DNA of 64,000 nucleotides from Candidatus Villigracilis affinis (GCA_016718275.1 JADKEA010000008.1:1-64000); one strand, 5' to 3'; numbered from the stretch's first letter, positions 1 through 10,436 are shown. Program-made: numbers and translations. The notes: a model not told the origin generated them from the letters alone.

Positions 1-668
1 ACGCCCGAGGAACCCAGCCGTACCTACCTTCCAGATGATAGGCCCGGTGACCATTTCCATATTTCAAAATGGATTCAAACCACGCAGCAAACCGAACCCA
101 AAACTGGTCTGCAAAAGTCAATTGAGATCAATTCGATAGCTCATTCTGTCCCAAGTCACGCTGACACATCGCATCACTAATCACAGCTTGTGGGATGTGA
201 CTTGTACTCCCTAAGCGATCACGCAATTCAAGACGGGTAGCATGGCGTTCTTTCCTCAATTAAGACAGATGCGGTGTTCTCCCCAATCGCACTCTGACAT
301 TGTGGCCGTACACCGAGATGACCAACCGCAATGTCCATTGGGGCAGAGATTATATTCTGGTTCAAGCCAATATGACATCTCCCTTCAAGATCGGCTTCCC
401 CAATCCGCGCGGATGGCAGGCTTATTGGCTCCAAGGAACCTTATTCGTCAAACGTGCTGAATACAATGCCCAAGCTGAATATTACGACCACGGCAGTTCA
501 GTGAAAGCTATTGCAATGACAAGTTCATTGAACTGGAAACGCACTCCTATCACAACGGTGCTACCCGGGGCGGCTGCTACACATATCGAAATATGGAATT
601 TATACAAGGATGTGAAAACCCACAAAATGAAAAAAAAGCGCAAACTCTTACAGATAAATTGGGACTAG
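1..668 (+). pseudogene. Relic of a sugar mutarotase-like gene, cut by the left window edge
   Basis: Several short stretches in different frames read as one protein of the galactose-mutarotase/aldose-epimerase-like fold. In order they are TPEEPSRTYLPDDRPV (from base 1), QTEPKTGLQKSIEIN (near 95), VTLTHRITNHSLWDV (near 153), AITQFKTGSMAF (near 217), and a longer run from LWPYTEMTNRNVHWG (near 298) to PNPRGWQAYWLQGTLFVKR. A further piece (CNDKFIELETH) is out of frame with its neighbours. At least four frame changes and a stop after the Thr-Pro near 210 prevent a single product. The neighbour downstream is a xylulokinase relic, so a sugar-use locus has probably decayed here. The family call rests on remembered motif style and is moderate. 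Confidence 0.55.
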
Positions 669-763
669 CGTAAAAATTCAGGTTTGCATATCGTTGAAAT
701 CCTTTGGAGTTATGCACAGTAATTAAAAAAATCGGGTAAAAATCATGGCATATTTTCTCCGGA

Positions 764-2210
764 ATGGACACATCCACCACATCCAGCAAGGCCTTGATCA
801 TTGACGAGCGCGGCGAAGTGATAGCGGTTGCTTCTTCCCCACACACTTACAGACCCCCAAGCCGTTATGGTCCGGGCAGAGATCCGTTGGAGTGGTGGGG
901 GCTGTATCGGCAGTATCCGCTCCGTGTTGGAAAAAGCAGGCATCAGCGGAACCAGATCGCCGCTTTCAGGTTACCGGTCAAATGCGGACTGGTCCTGCTC
1001 AACGACACGCAGAAATATACTTCGTCCCGCGATCTGTGGAACCCGTCAGCGTACACAAGTCAATGCGATGGTCATCAACAAGTTGGAAAAAGAAAAATTC
1101 ATTCAGATCACGGGCAATGTCGCATTGGCCGGATTTACCTACGCCAAAATTTTATGGGTGAAAACCGAACCCGTATATACCGAAGCCAAGCACGTGCTTC
1201 TGCCAAAAGATTATATACGCTACAAACTCACAGGCGAATATGCGATGGATAAGGCCGATGGCGCAGGCACGGTGCTGTTTGATCTAAAAAAACGTGATTG
1301 GTCTGGTGAAGTTTTGGCTGCGCTCGATATTCGCGAGCATGGATGCCAAAACATTTGAAGGACTGAGTTTACAGGACACATCAATGAAGAAGCCGCGACT
1401 CACGGCTTAAAAGCAGGCATACCTGTTGCCGCGAGCAGCGGCGATCAGGCGGCGGAGTGCCGCGGGTGTGGGGAGCCGTGGAAACTGGAATTGTAGGATT
1501 AACTGTCGGCACGAGCGGCGTTGTGTTTACAGCCGACACCATCTGCGATGATCGAACCTGAGGACGGCTGCACGCATTTGCCACACAGTTCCCAACATGT
1601 GGCATTTCATGGGGTGATGCTTTCGGCTGCGGAGCTTACGGTATCGTGACACACTTGCGCCCGACACGAGTTTTGATGAATTATTAAAAGAGGCCGATGA
1701 GCGATCCACGAAGGTAGTGAAGGGTTGCAATTCCTGCCTTATCTTTCCGGTGAACGCACGCCTCATCCCGACCCGTTGGCGCTGGCGCTTTCATAAGCCG
1801 ACTCACCGCCACAGCCGCGCGCACGCGGCCGCGCTGTACTGGAGGCGCCAGCTTTTGGGCTGAAAATTCATTCACGTTGGTCCAAAACGCAGGTCTTGGC
1901 AAGGTAACACAAGTCCGCTTCCGGGTGGTGGCCACCAAAAGGCGCTGTGGCGTCAGATCATGGCAGATGTTTTGAACGCGGAGTTAGTTACAGTTAATCT
2001 ACGGAAGGTGGCGCGTATGGAGCGGCTTTGCTTGCGGGCGTCGGCGCAGAGGCATGGAACAGTGTAGCAGAAGCGTGCAAGGCATGTATCAAGATCACAG
2101 GGAGCACCCAGCCTAAAGCTTCATCAGTGGATGCGTATCGAAAGTCCTATGCAATTTATCAAGTTTGTACCCGCATTAAAAGTTTCCGAGTTCTTGGTAC
2201 GAAAATTTGA
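764..2210 (+). pseudogene. Xylulokinase-like FGGY carbohydrate kinase, heavily frameshifted
   Basis: FGGY kinases phosphorylate sugars such as D-xylulose. The N-terminal signature MDTSTTSSKALIIDERGEV starts at 764. A middle block covers about 1067-1340 (LPKDYIRYKLTGEYAMDKAD, then GAGTVLFDLKKRDWSGEVL). Later pieces include KAGIPVAASSGDQAAE near 1411, VGTSGVVFTADT near 1505, LPYLSGERTPHPDPLA near 1735 and LWRQIMADVLNAELVTVN near 1950. The run from LLAGVGAEAWNSVAEACKA near 2025 closes the gene. All are in family order and span the usual length of about 480-500 residues, but the reading frame changes many times and stops intervene. The gene cannot make a full kinase as sequenced. Decay or dense indel errors are both possible. 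Confidence 0.8.
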
Positions 2211-2278
2211 GGTAAATAGGCTTTTGAATTTCAGGAATACTTATTTGTAGAGATTAAAATATTCCACGGATTATCGAG

Positions 2279-2566
2279 TTACCCCATGACGCGTCCCATT
2301 GCCATGATCCAGATCGTGACTTCCAGCAGCCCCAACAGCGTTGCCCAAGTTCGCACGCCGTACACCATCAGGACAACTTTCAGTGTACCGATCGGAACAT
2401 CCGTGAGACGTAACCCAAAGATGAAGAGCGCACCTCTCATTGATTCCCATGTCACAATCTGAACTACCTTTGTGAGCAAACTGGCAATCATCTCTATGTT
2501 TGAAATAATGAGACTGACGGCTCCCAGCGTGACGACAATGCTCGATAAAAATATTTCTGTTTCCAC
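2279..2566 (-). pseudogene. N-terminal fragment of a UPF0316/DUF5698-type membrane protein
   Basis: The 95-residue reading frame holds hydrophobic segments. Its C-terminal half (IFGLRLTDVPIGTLKVVLMV, then LLGLLEVTIWIMAMGRV) matches the conserved start of the UPF0316/DUF5698 family. Those proteins are normally about 170-180 residues and continue into further membrane segments and a cytoplasmic domain. Here the frame stops right after the second conserved segment, so the C-terminal half is missing. The 40 residues before the family motif may be an unrelated upstream extension. It lies among other broken genes and is probably non-functional. Confidence 0.55.
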
Positions 2567-3302
2567 ATAATAGGACTAGCGATTGGTGATTTGATCATCT
2601 GTATCATTGTTTTTCTCTCCTTTAATTTTTTATTCGCCCCTACGATACAATATTGGTAAAGGAAACACATCGGCGGAGAGATGGGATGTACTTAAAACAA
2701 AAGACCGCTTTAATAGCGGTCTTTTGTACGACAAATGATGGATACTGACCGAATGGTTGCGAGGTGCTTTCGAAGGTTTTAGGATTGCCCGATTGGCAGT
2801 TGCGGCGGAAGGCCTTGCAGAAAAAGCGACAACAATCGATGTTATATGAATTGCTCCTGATTGATATAGAAACAACCTATTGATTTCAGCGATTTACTTC
2901 TCCATGATAAAATTTCCTAAATAAACGTTGCCCATCTATATGCAGGGTATATACTTGAACATCTGCAAGGCAATAATGCATTGAAAACCAATGGTCTGGT
3001 CATTGGCTCGCCAGCTTTCCAAATTTCCGCCAATGGCGTAAATACTCCATCGACGAAAGTTGGATGAGATTAGGTGCTGAAAAACCAAATAAAACTTGGC
3101 GCAGGTCAAGCACAAGCCCTCTTTGAGTTTCTAACCGCGCAGAAGAACTTACTGGAAAGCATATCCCGCACGATTGCAGACTTGGCGGGAAGTGATGAGA
3201 TCCAGTCACCGCATCCAGCAGAGTCGCTGCAATATCGTCCGAAGGTCATCGTGGGGCAATTCTTGTAATGTATTGAATGTAACTTTGACGGGCTACCGGG
3301 CT
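2567..3302. other. Gene-poor stretch with unrecognised, probably decayed coding traces
   Basis: Apart from the strong hairpin near 2697-2727, no convincing gene was found. A plus-strand frame at 3074-3268 (64 residues, with ALFEFLTAQKNLLESISRTI) has plausible amino-acid composition. The bases around 2740-2880 read briefly as a protein-like stretch ending ATTIDVI. Neither could be assigned to a family. With broken genes on both sides, this is most simply decayed sequence. Confidence 0.4.
2697..2727. terminator. Bidirectional Rho-independent terminator-like hairpin
   Basis: A 13-bp perfect inverted repeat (ACAAAAGACCGCT and its complement) encloses a 5-base loop, with A-rich and T-rich flanks on the two strands. 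It could end transcription in either direction. Its sequence is unrelated to the seven-copy two-hairpin element found from 8 to 31 kb. Confidence 0.75.
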
Positions 3303-4873
3303 CTATATTTTGATCAATTTCTCAACTGCCGTGACCTTCCAAAGATAGCAAAGGCGATCAATGCGATTGAAAGGGATGAAAATTTGCGGATTCCCGTTGC
3401 TGTGGGAGCCGATGAAATCCAACCCAGGGACTTTGTTGAGCGGGCCGAGATACCAGATGACCATATATAAGATCTCAAACAGTTTGCTCGTTCCGCTCCA
3501 GACGCCTGAGGCGACGGCGAGTGATGGGATGAAGATCGCACCTGAAAGCAAAGCCAGCAAGCCGACCGTATCACCGTCTACGGCGTAGCGGAGGAGGGCA
3601 CCGATGCTCATGAGCAGGGTGACGAGAAACCCTGCGAGCCACTGCGCGGGGAGTTGACGCATGAGCGGGGACGCGGAGGAGAAGGTCAACTGTTGGACGT
3701 TGTTGTGAACTTCGCGGTTGCCGATGGCTGACCAAATTAAGATGGGCCAGATCCATGCCATTGGAAGAACAATCTCACGCGTGGTTGCAGATGGGTTTGC
3801 GAAGCAGGCGATGATGAGTCCTGCGGCGGCGATGTACCACCACCAGCGTTGACCTTTGAGCAGCAGTTTTAATTCAGCAACGAGGACTCTTGAAAAACTG
3901 AATCCATTCGCGGCGGCGTTAAGAGGAGTCAGACGGGGCGTGGGTAATGCTTGAGATGTTGAAGCAGGCACGGGCGCAGAGTCTGAGGCGATGCTTTTTA
4001 TCCTCTTGGGTTTTGCGCGCGAGGGATCAAATCTATCGAAGAAGATCGCGGCGAGCAACGTCAAAAGAATCGCGAGACCGATGAAGGCGAAGCGGGTAGC
4101 GATGATAGTGGAGTCCATTCGATGCCTGTCCACGTGAAGGTGCCGATGATGGGCGTATCCATACCACCGAGCATGAAACTGCCGCCATAATCGGGAAAGA
4201 CTTTAATCACTTCTTCCGCCATGTCGGCTTTGAGCAGGGCGAGTCCCATCGGTTCAATCGCTGGGTAGGTGTTGATGAAATCCTGTTCCATGATGAGTGG
4301 GAGCATCATGATGAATCCGAAAAAATAAACGATGTTGCCGAAGCCGCCCGATAAAAATGGGACGGCTTCAAAGAGCACGGCAATTGCGGCGACGAGCGCC
4401 ATGAGCGGCATGACGATGAAGATAAACGGCAGCAGGTATGCGCTGAGGTTGACTTGCGTGCTTTCGCCGCTGAGGAATTGAATGACGATGCCGAAGATGG
4501 CGAGGATGACAACCATGAGCATTAAGACAGCGAAGTTGCTGATCCATTTGCCAAGCGTGTACAGCGGACGGGTCATGGGCGTGGTGGCCATGATCTGCCC
4601 GACGCCTGTTTCACGGTCGCGTGCGACGGAGCCTTTGACGAGATAGAAACCGAACCAGCCGATGAAGAAGGTCGCGATGATCGACATCATCCCGCCGACC
4701 CATGCGGAGTTGAACTCGCCGCGATAATCGCCAAGCTGCAAGCGGACATTGCCAACGGCGGTTTGATAGCCAAGCAAGGACGCCAGCCCGAGCATAACGA
4801 GAAAACTATAACGGCGCACGCGCTCTAAAAAATCGGCGCGGGCTAAATGATAAATGACGCGCGCAGGTTTCAT
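3303..4873 (-). pseudogene. ABC-2 type transporter permease, frameshifted
   Basis: Two overlapping frames make one permease. The first (4873 down to about 4110) starts MKPARVIYHLARADFLERVRR and has hydrophobic segments typical of ABC-2 permeases. Its frame is lost near TWTGIEWT, and the protein continues in the next frame as IIATRFAFIGLAILLTLLAA down to about 3340. A second shift near the C-terminus is likely, since the other frame ends in the family-like IALIAFAIFGRSRQLRN. The permease overlaps the 3' end of the ATPase gene by 4 bases, so the two form an operon. Such exporters move substrates, often lipids or peptides, out of the cell; the substrate here is unknown. As sequenced it is broken. 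Confidence 0.75.
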
Positions 4874-5742
4874 TGTTTGCCGCCGATGAAATAGAGATAA
4901 GCGTCTTCAAGATTTGGCGAGGTGTTCTCAGCCTGTGCTTCGGGTTTCTCCGCGCTGACCACGCGCACTTGAACACCGTCGCTTCTGCGGATGGTCCCGC
5001 TGACGATGTGTTTTTGTTTTAACGCGGACAGATCGTCGCTGTGGACTGTCCACTCCCAAACTTTATTTTCAAGTTCATTCAATAGTTTTTCAGGCGCGGC
5101 TTCGCGCAAGAGTTGACCTTTGTTGACGAGCGCAATATGCGTGGCGGTTGCTTCCACATCTGAAACGATGTGAGTTGAAAGAATTACAATGCGTTCGCCT
5201 GATAGATCTGAAAGCAAGTTGCGGAAGCGTACACGTTCTTCAGGGTCGAGTCCAACGGTGGGTTCATCCACGATGAGCAGCTGCGGGTCGTTGAGCAAGG
5301 CTTGCGCGATTCCCACACGCTGCTTCATGCCGCCCGAATATCCGCCCAGCGGACGCTTTGCGGCTTCCACAAGATTCACAAGTTGCAGAAGTTCGTCAAT
5401 GCGTTTCTTTGCGGATGCGGCGTCGAGCCCTTTAATAGCAGCCATGTATTCGAGAAATTCCACGGCGTTGAGATTTGGATAAACACCGAAATCCTGTGGC
5501 AGATACCCGAGCACATCGCGCAATGTGTCGGGACTTTTCACAACGTCCACACCGTTCCATGTGACCGATCCATCTGTGGGTTTGGTGATGGTGGCAAGCA
5601 TGCGCATGAATGTGGATTTGCCCGCGCCGTTCGGACCGAGCAGACCTAAAATGCCAGTTTAAGCGATCTCAAGGGAAAAATCTTTCCAGCCCCAAAATCC
5701 GCGTTTGTATTCTTTGCCGAGCTTGTTAATAGTAAGTCGCAT
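4870..5742 (-). pseudogene. ABC transporter ATP-binding protein interrupted by an in-frame stop
   Basis: Reading from the ATG at 5742 gives MRLTINKLGKEYKRGFWGWK, then LEIA, a TAA codon at 5661-5659, then TGILGLLGPNGAGKSTFMRM in the same frame. Walker A (GPNGAGKST) therefore lies just after the stop. The rest is intact, with YSGGMKQRVGIAQALL as signature, LLIVDEPTVGLDPEER as Walker B and an STHIVSD H-loop. A product starting at the first ATG after the stop (5607) would lack Walker A and could not bind ATP normally. It partners the broken permease that overlaps its 3' end. A nonsense mutation or a base-call error are the two explanations. Confidence 0.8.
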
Positions 5743-5904
5743 AATGGTCTCCAATAATTCAGCGATTTCAAAATGGCAGTCTATTTACGAGGCTTGTAAT
5801 AGATTGGTTGTATTGATTTTAAATGATTTCTGATTCGCTGATACTATCCGCCTAGCTAGTTCAAGACTCTCTCTTCACGGACAGGGACTTCTTTTGCTTT
5901 TCAA

Positions 5905-5910
5905 TATAAT
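5905..5910 (+). promoter_or_regulatory. -10 box (TATAAT) of a probable leaderless promoter
   Basis: A consensus TATAAT ends 7 bases before the ATG at 5918, so transcription would begin at or next to the start codon. No ribosome binding site lies before the ATG, which fits leaderless translation. The -35 region is not a clear match. Confidence 0.5.
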
Positions 5911-5917
5911 TGATCTT

Positions 5918-6843
5918 ATGAAACCTACACAACGCCCCTACCAAACCGAAGAAGATTACTGGTGCATCCGCGGATTTCCTGCGCGAGGTGTCCTTCACAA
6001 CAACCGCCGAGATTTTTCATGGTCGCTGTTGCGCTGGGATTACTGGCGCTGGCATGTCAACGAAAACATCTTCCACATGAAGCTCGAAGATGTCGTCACG
6101 CTTTGGGAGTTGAACGGGCAGATCGTCGCAATGCTCAACCCCGATGGTGATAACGAAGCGTTCTTCCAAATCCACCCCGCGTTCCAGGATCAGGTATCCA
6201 TCTCCGAAATGCTGGATGTCGCCGAGGCGAAACTTCCCAAAACAAAGATGACGGCAAAAAGGAATTGATTGTTTGGGTGAATGCGGCTGACGACCCAACG
6301 AAAGGACTCTTCACCGAACGCGGATACGTCCGCTCGAAATTTCTCGCCGAACACATGCGCCGCCGCTTCTTTTCCCACCCGATACCTGATTCTGCCCCGA
6401 AAAGCGGATACACCGTCCGCGCCTTGGGTGACGAAAACGAATTGCCCGCGCGCAGTTGGCTTTCGTGGAAAGTCTTTCACCCCGATGAGCCGGACGAAAA
6501 GTATCAAGGCTGGGAATGGTACAGGAACGTGCAACGCGTTCCGCTCTATCGCCGCGACCTGGATATCGTCGCTGTTGCGGAAGATGGAGAACTCGCCGCG
6601 TTCTGCACAGTCTGGTTCGACGATGTGACCCGCACCGCGGTCTTCGAACCCGTGGGCACACACCCGAATCACCAAAAGCGCGGACTCGGCAAAGCCGTCA
6701 TGAGCGAAGGTCTACGCCGCGCAGAAAGACTCGGCGCGACACTGGCAACGGTCAGTTCGTATGGAACCGCTGCGCACGCGTTGTATGACTCCATGGGATT
6801 TACAGAATTTGATTTATTGGAACCGTGGATTAAGGAATGGTAA
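5918..6843 (+). pseudogene. GNAT-family N-acetyltransferase, one frameshift
   Basis: Two frames form one acetyltransferase of about 308 residues. The first starts MKPTQRPYQTEEDYWCIRGF at 5918. It should continue as DDGKKELIVWVNAADD, but an indel in the A-rich run near 6237-6250 throws it into the next frame. The second half carries the classical acetyl-CoA binding motif A (VGTHPNHQKRGLGKAVMSEG) and the C-terminal LYDSMGF typical of GNAT proteins. The N-terminal half looks like a degenerate second GNAT domain, as in tandem GNAT proteins. The substrate is unknown. The single lesion in a homopolymer-rich site makes a sequencing error quite possible. Confidence 0.7.
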
Positions 6844-6861
6844 ATACATTGGAAAACGAAA

Positions 6862-7422
6862 ATGCCTGAGACCATCGAAACCATCCTAAGCCGTAGAAGC
6901 ATACGCTGTTTCACGCCTGACCCTGTGGAGCATGAGACGTTGATCACATTGTTGAAGGCGGCGATGGCGGCTCCCACTGCATGCAACTCCCAACCATGGG
7001 AGTTCGTTGTGGTGACGGAACCTGAGGTGCTTGACCAGATCCGCGCGAAGTTCTTATTTGCGAGATACAATGCACCCGCCGCGATCGTGGTGTGCGGTAA
7101 TCCAGATATTGCCAACAACGTGGAAGGACGCAGACATTGGGAACAGGATTGCAGTGCCGCCACAGAGAACATCCTGCTTGCGGCGGCGGGACTGGGACTC
7201 GGCGCAGTGTGGATCGGCGTCCATCCATACCCAAGCAAGATCAAGCCTGTCGCCGAAGTATTGGGGATCCCCGAAAATGTGACACCATTGAGCATGGTCT
7301 ATGTCGGTCATCCCGCAGAGGCGAAACCGCCGAGAAACCGATACGATGAACACAGGGTCTACTGGCAATGTTACGAGCCGCGCAAGCGCAGGGCAAAGAT
7401 AAAGAACGCAAAATATACTTGA
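6862..7422 (+). CDS. Nitroreductase-family FMN oxidoreductase
   Basis: The 186-residue protein has the nitroreductase start IETILSRRSIRCFTPDPVE, where the RRSIR residues bind FMN phosphate. It also has the conserved APTACNSQPWEFVVV segment and a GLGAVWIGVHP motif near the C-terminal third. These enzymes use NAD(P)H to reduce nitro groups, quinones or flavins and usually act as cytoplasmic dimers. It starts 18 bases after the acetyltransferase stop and ends 12 bases before the transglutaminase-like gene, so the three may be cotranscribed. It is intact and of normal length. The physiological substrate cannot be read from sequence. Confidence 0.88.
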   Translation: MPETIETILSRRSIRCFTPDPVEHETLITLLKAAMAAPTACNSQPWEFVVVTEPEVLDQIRAKFLFARYNAPAAIVVCGNPDIANNVEGRRHWEQDCSAATENILLAAAGLGLGAVWIGVHPYPSKIKPVAEVLGIPENVTPLSMVYVGHPAEAKPPRNRYDEHRVYWQCYEPRKRRAKIKNAKYT

Positions 7423-7434
7423 TACGGAGGCACC

Positions 7435-8313
7435 ATGAACCCAACGCTCACATACTTCACCCAACAAGGTCTGATATCTGACCCTGGGACACATGTCTCT
7501 CTCTTCGATAACCTCCCCACTTCCATCCCTGACCTGGTCAAACTCGTGCAGGGAGTCACCATCCATGTCTTTTGGGCGGAACGCTATGGATTCAAAGCGC
7601 CGCCTGAACGCATGGCTGAACTGCAACTGCGCACGATGGAAAAACGCCTCGCACGCACACTGGAGCTTGATCCTCGCCCATTGACCGAGTCACGCCCCAT
7701 CGAAAAGAAACTGCTCGGCAACTGCCGCGACCATTCATTGCTTCTTGTTTCCATGTTGCGCCATCAGGGAATCCCTGCGCGCGCTCGTTGCGGTTTCGCC
7801 GCCTACTTCATGCCCGATCATTTCGAAGATCATTGGGTAGTCGAGTATTGGAATGCGGAACAAAACCGCTGGGTGCTCGTAGATGCACAACTCGATGCAT
7901 TGCAACAAGATGCTTTGAAGATCAGCTTTGATGTCCTAGATGTACCGCGCGACCAGTTCATCGTCGGCGGCAAAGCCTGGCAGATGTGCCGCGCAGGTGA
8001 ACAAGACCCCAATAAGTTTGGCATCTTCGACATGCACGGACTCGGCTTCGTGCGCGGTGACTTTGTCCGCGATGTGGCATCGCTCAACAAAATGGAACTG
8101 CTCCCGTGGGATTGCTGGGGCGTAATCCTCAACGAACAAATGGACGACCCAAATGACCTCGTCCTGCTCGATGAAGTCGCTGCGTTGACCGCAAACGACG
8201 TGCCCGACTTTGAAGCCGTCCGCACGCGTTACGAATCCGATCCGCGCCTGCACATGAACGGCAAACTGCTCAGCTACGTCAACGGTGGCATGGTCGAAGT
8301 AAACATCCCCTGA
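7435..8313 (+). CDS. Transglutaminase-like superfamily protein
   Basis: The 292-residue protein carries a transglutaminase-like core. Cys97 in LGNCRDHSLLLVSMLRHQGI, His133 in FEDHWVVEYW and Asp150 in RWVLVDAQLD form the expected Cys-His-Asp triad. No signal peptide or membrane segment is seen, so it is probably cytoplasmic. Bacterial members act as proteases, amidases or amide-forming enzymes; the substrate is unknown. A strong GGAGG-like ribosome binding site (acggaggcacc) precedes the ATG. The gene is followed directly by copy 1 of the two-hairpin terminator element. Confidence 0.85.
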   Translation: MNPTLTYFTQQGLISDPGTHVSLFDNLPTSIPDLVKLVQGVTIHVFWAERYGFKAPPERMAELQLRTMEKRLARTLELDPRPLTESRPIEKKLLGNCRDHSLLLVSMLRHQGIPARARCGFAAYFMPDHFEDHWVVEYWNAEQNRWVLVDAQLDALQQDALKISFDVLDVPRDQFIVGGKAWQMCRAGEQDPNKFGIFDMHGLGFVRGDFVRDVASLNKMELLPWDCWGVILNEQMDDPNDLVLLDEVAALTANDVPDFEAVRTRYESDPRLHMNGKLLSYVNGGMVEVNIP

Positions 8314-8318
8314 TCACG

Positions 8319-8386
8319 ACCTGTCCATCTGGATAGTGAAGACTCCCCCAGCGACGGGGAGTCTTTTGTTTTCAAAGGCTATGATA
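8319..8386 (+). repeat. Two-hairpin intergenic element, copy 1 (plus orientation)
   Basis: Hairpin 1 is CTGTCCA-TC-TGGATAG at 8321-8336. Hairpin 2 is GACTCCCC with CGGGGAGTC at 8341-8363, followed by a T-tract, so it works as a Rho-independent terminator for the gene ending at 8313. A -10-like TATGAT sits at 8380-8385. The same arrangement and sequence recur at six other sites. Confidence 0.85.
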
Positions 8387-8420
8387 CAAGTAACAAAGCC
8401 TTCAATTCAGGAGAATAATA

Positions 8421-8519
8421 ATGGAAAACAATTTTGTAGATTGGAAACGTGTCGGCATCTTTATCCCGTTTGTGTTTGGCATCGTCTGGGGTTACGGCAT
8501 GCACCGATCATCTAAGTAG
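8421..8519 (+). pseudogene. 32-codon N-terminal fragment of a CPBP-like membrane protein
   Basis: After a good ribosome binding site (tcaggagaata) the frame reads MENNFVDWKRVGIFIPFVFG, then IVWGYGMHRSSK and a stop. The tryptophan/lysine-rich entry and first membrane helix resemble the N-terminus of CPBP (CAAX-protease-like) proteins, several of which are encoded nearby. The rest of such a gene (about 200 further residues) is absent, and the next gene begins 7 bases after the stop. It is most likely a deletion remnant; a genuine small membrane peptide is the alternative. Confidence 0.45.
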
Positions 8520-8526
8520 GTTCATC

Positions 8527-9660
8527 ATGAAACACATTCCTAATTCTTTATTACTAACGTTTATCTTCGTGCTTAGCGCCTGCACTCCCATCGCCACTGC
8601 GATACAACCGACACAGATCGTAAGCACTCCAACAATTACTGCCCCAACGGAAGTCTTTCAGCCCATAAACACGATTAAGATTTCTGCTCCTTCTCTGAAA
8701 AACAATCTTGTTGGTGAAGCCGCAGAAAGGACAATCCAAGTCTACTTGCCGCCTTCCTACGGCATTCCAGACAAACACTTTCCGGTGATCTATTATCTGC
8801 CCGGCTATGGCGACAGCGGCATGATCGGTTTTAACCTTCCAGGCAGCATGGATAGATTGGTCAGCGATGGAAAAGTGAATGAAATAATCATCGTTGTGGC
8901 CAATGGGATGAATAAACTCGGCGGTAGTTTTTATACCAATTCACCTGTAACAGGCAACTGGGAGGATTTCATCGCCCAGGATGTAGTCGGCTATGTGGAT
9001 GGTCACTTTCGCACTTTGGCACAGGCCGAATCGCGCGGCATTACAGGCCACTCGATGGGCGGCTTCGGTGCGTTGAACATTGCCATGCATCGCCCCGATG
9101 TGTTTGGCGTAGTCTGCAGCATGAGTCCCGGACTGTTTGATGAGAATGGATTGACTGATCGCAGATGTTCGAGAGCGAGAGACTGATTCAGAGTTTCATC
9201 AAATTTGAAGAAAAGCTATCAGCCCTCCCGTTGGAAGAGGCGAAGACGAGAATATCTTCGTCGCCCGATCAGTTCACTCTGTCCTACGGCTTCGCATTCG
9301 CACCCAATCCTGACCGGCATCCGCCTTATTTTAATTATCCATTCACAGAAGTAGATGGCAAGTTGGTACGCAATGATGAGATTTGGAAAAAATGGGAGAG
9401 CGGGCTTTGGCGGCATCGCCGATGAAGTCATACTATACAAGGACAACCTCCTCAAACTCAAAGGCATCGTTGTGGATTACGGCGAATACGATGAGTACAA
9501 CTGGATACCCAAAGGCTGCATCTATTTCGGTGAACAACTTACCGCGGCGGGCATTCCTGTTAAAGTGGAAGCCTACAGCGGCTCGCATCAAAGCGTGCTC
9601 GGAGAACGCATTCGAGATTACATGCTTCCGTTTTTTTCGGCTGTATTGAAGTTCGAGTAA
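8527..9660 (+). pseudogene. Secreted lipoprotein esterase (esterase D/feruloyl esterase-like), two frameshifts
   Basis: The start at 8527 gives a lipoprotein signal peptide (LLLTFIFVLSACTPIA), so the product would be anchored outside the membrane. The esterase domain follows with YLPPSYG, VIYYLPGYGDSG and the nucleophile elbow GHSMGG. The frame is lost near 9165 (DENGLTD), where the protein continues as FESERLIQSFIKFEEKLS. It is lost again near 9400, where it continues as GFGGIADEVILYKDNLL to the C-terminal His region (YSGSHQSVL) and a stop at 9660. The pieces add up to about 375 residues, a normal length. The lesions may be real or base-call errors. Confidence 0.75.
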
Positions 9661-9670
9661 GGAGACAAAA

Positions 9671-10423
9671 ATGAATCGCAAACAACTCACTGTATATTTA
9701 ATTTTGCTCGCAGGATATGCACTTTCTGCTTTTGCAACCTACGCCTTTTTCATGGATGAACTCACTGCATCCATAGGCGTCCTCATGCCCGATATGGGCG
9801 TCCCCGACTGGGTGTTGGGGCTTGCCAACGCAGGTAGCGTGTTTGTGCTCTACGGTTTGTTCGGGCTGGCGGGTCTTTGGTTTGCCCGCAAACTCGAACT
9901 GCCTGGTATCTTCAGCGAAGACGGCAACTGGCGACGCTGGTTCGTCATCCCTCTTGTGTTGGGTCTGGTCTGCGGTGTCTTCATTATCGTTGGCGACCTG
10001 CTCTTCGCTCCCATCAATGGCTTTGGCAGGTTCCCCCATCCGACCTTTCCCGTCTCCATTCTCGCATCCATCAGCGCGGGCATCGGTGAAGAGATCATGT
10101 TCCGTGGATTCGTCTTCGGCTTGTGGGGATTCATCCTCAACTGGCTGTTCAAACGCTTCAACGGACGCACCGTCGCTTTGTGGATCGCCAACGTCATCGC
10201 CGCGCTTGCGTTTGGCGCTGGGCATCTCGGCACCATCTTCCTCCTGACAGGCGCTTCATCCTTAGCCGATCTGAATCCTGTACTATTGGCAGAAGTTTTC
10301 ATCCTCAACGGTGTCGTCGGACTCATCGTAGGCGAACGCTACATGAAAGACGGACTGGTCGCCGCGGCGGGAGTCCACTTCTGGGCGGATGTTGTCTTCC
10401 ACGTGGTGTGGGGATTGTTCTAA
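9671..10423 (+). CDS. CPBP-family intramembrane metalloprotease
   Basis: The 250-residue integral membrane protein has about eight hydrophobic segments. It carries the CPBP (Abi/CAAX-protease-like) signature with Glu140-Glu141 and Arg145 in GEEIMFRGFVFG, His185 in FGAGHLG and a later His236 in GVHFWADV. These would form the metal-binding active site within the membrane. Family members process prenylated proteins or peptides and can give bacteriocin self-immunity; the local target is unknown. A ribosome binding site (aaggaga) precedes the ATG, 10 bases after the esterase stop. It is one of five CPBP-type genes of full length in this window. Confidence 0.88.
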   Translation: MNRKQLTVYLILLAGYALSAFATYAFFMDELTASIGVLMPDMGVPDWVLGLANAGSVFVLYGLFGLAGLWFARKLELPGIFSEDGNWRRWFVIPLVLGLVCGVFIIVGDLLFAPINGFGRFPHPTFPVSILASISAGIGEEIMFRGFVFGLWGFILNWLFKRFNGRTVALWIANVIAALAFGAGHLGTIFLLTGASSLADLNPVLLAEVFILNGVVGLIVGERYMKDGLVAAAGVHFWADVVFHVVWGLF

Positions 10424-10436
10424 AAAGGAGTTTCAC

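Noticed and set aside
3074..3268. 64-residue plus-strand frame as a gene
   Set aside because: No recognisable family, no ribosome binding site and broken genes on both sides; described only as unassigned sequence.
5659..5661. Recoded stop (selenocysteine or pyrrolysine) in the ABC ATPase
   Set aside because: The codon is TAA, which is not used for either amino acid, and the family has no special residue there.
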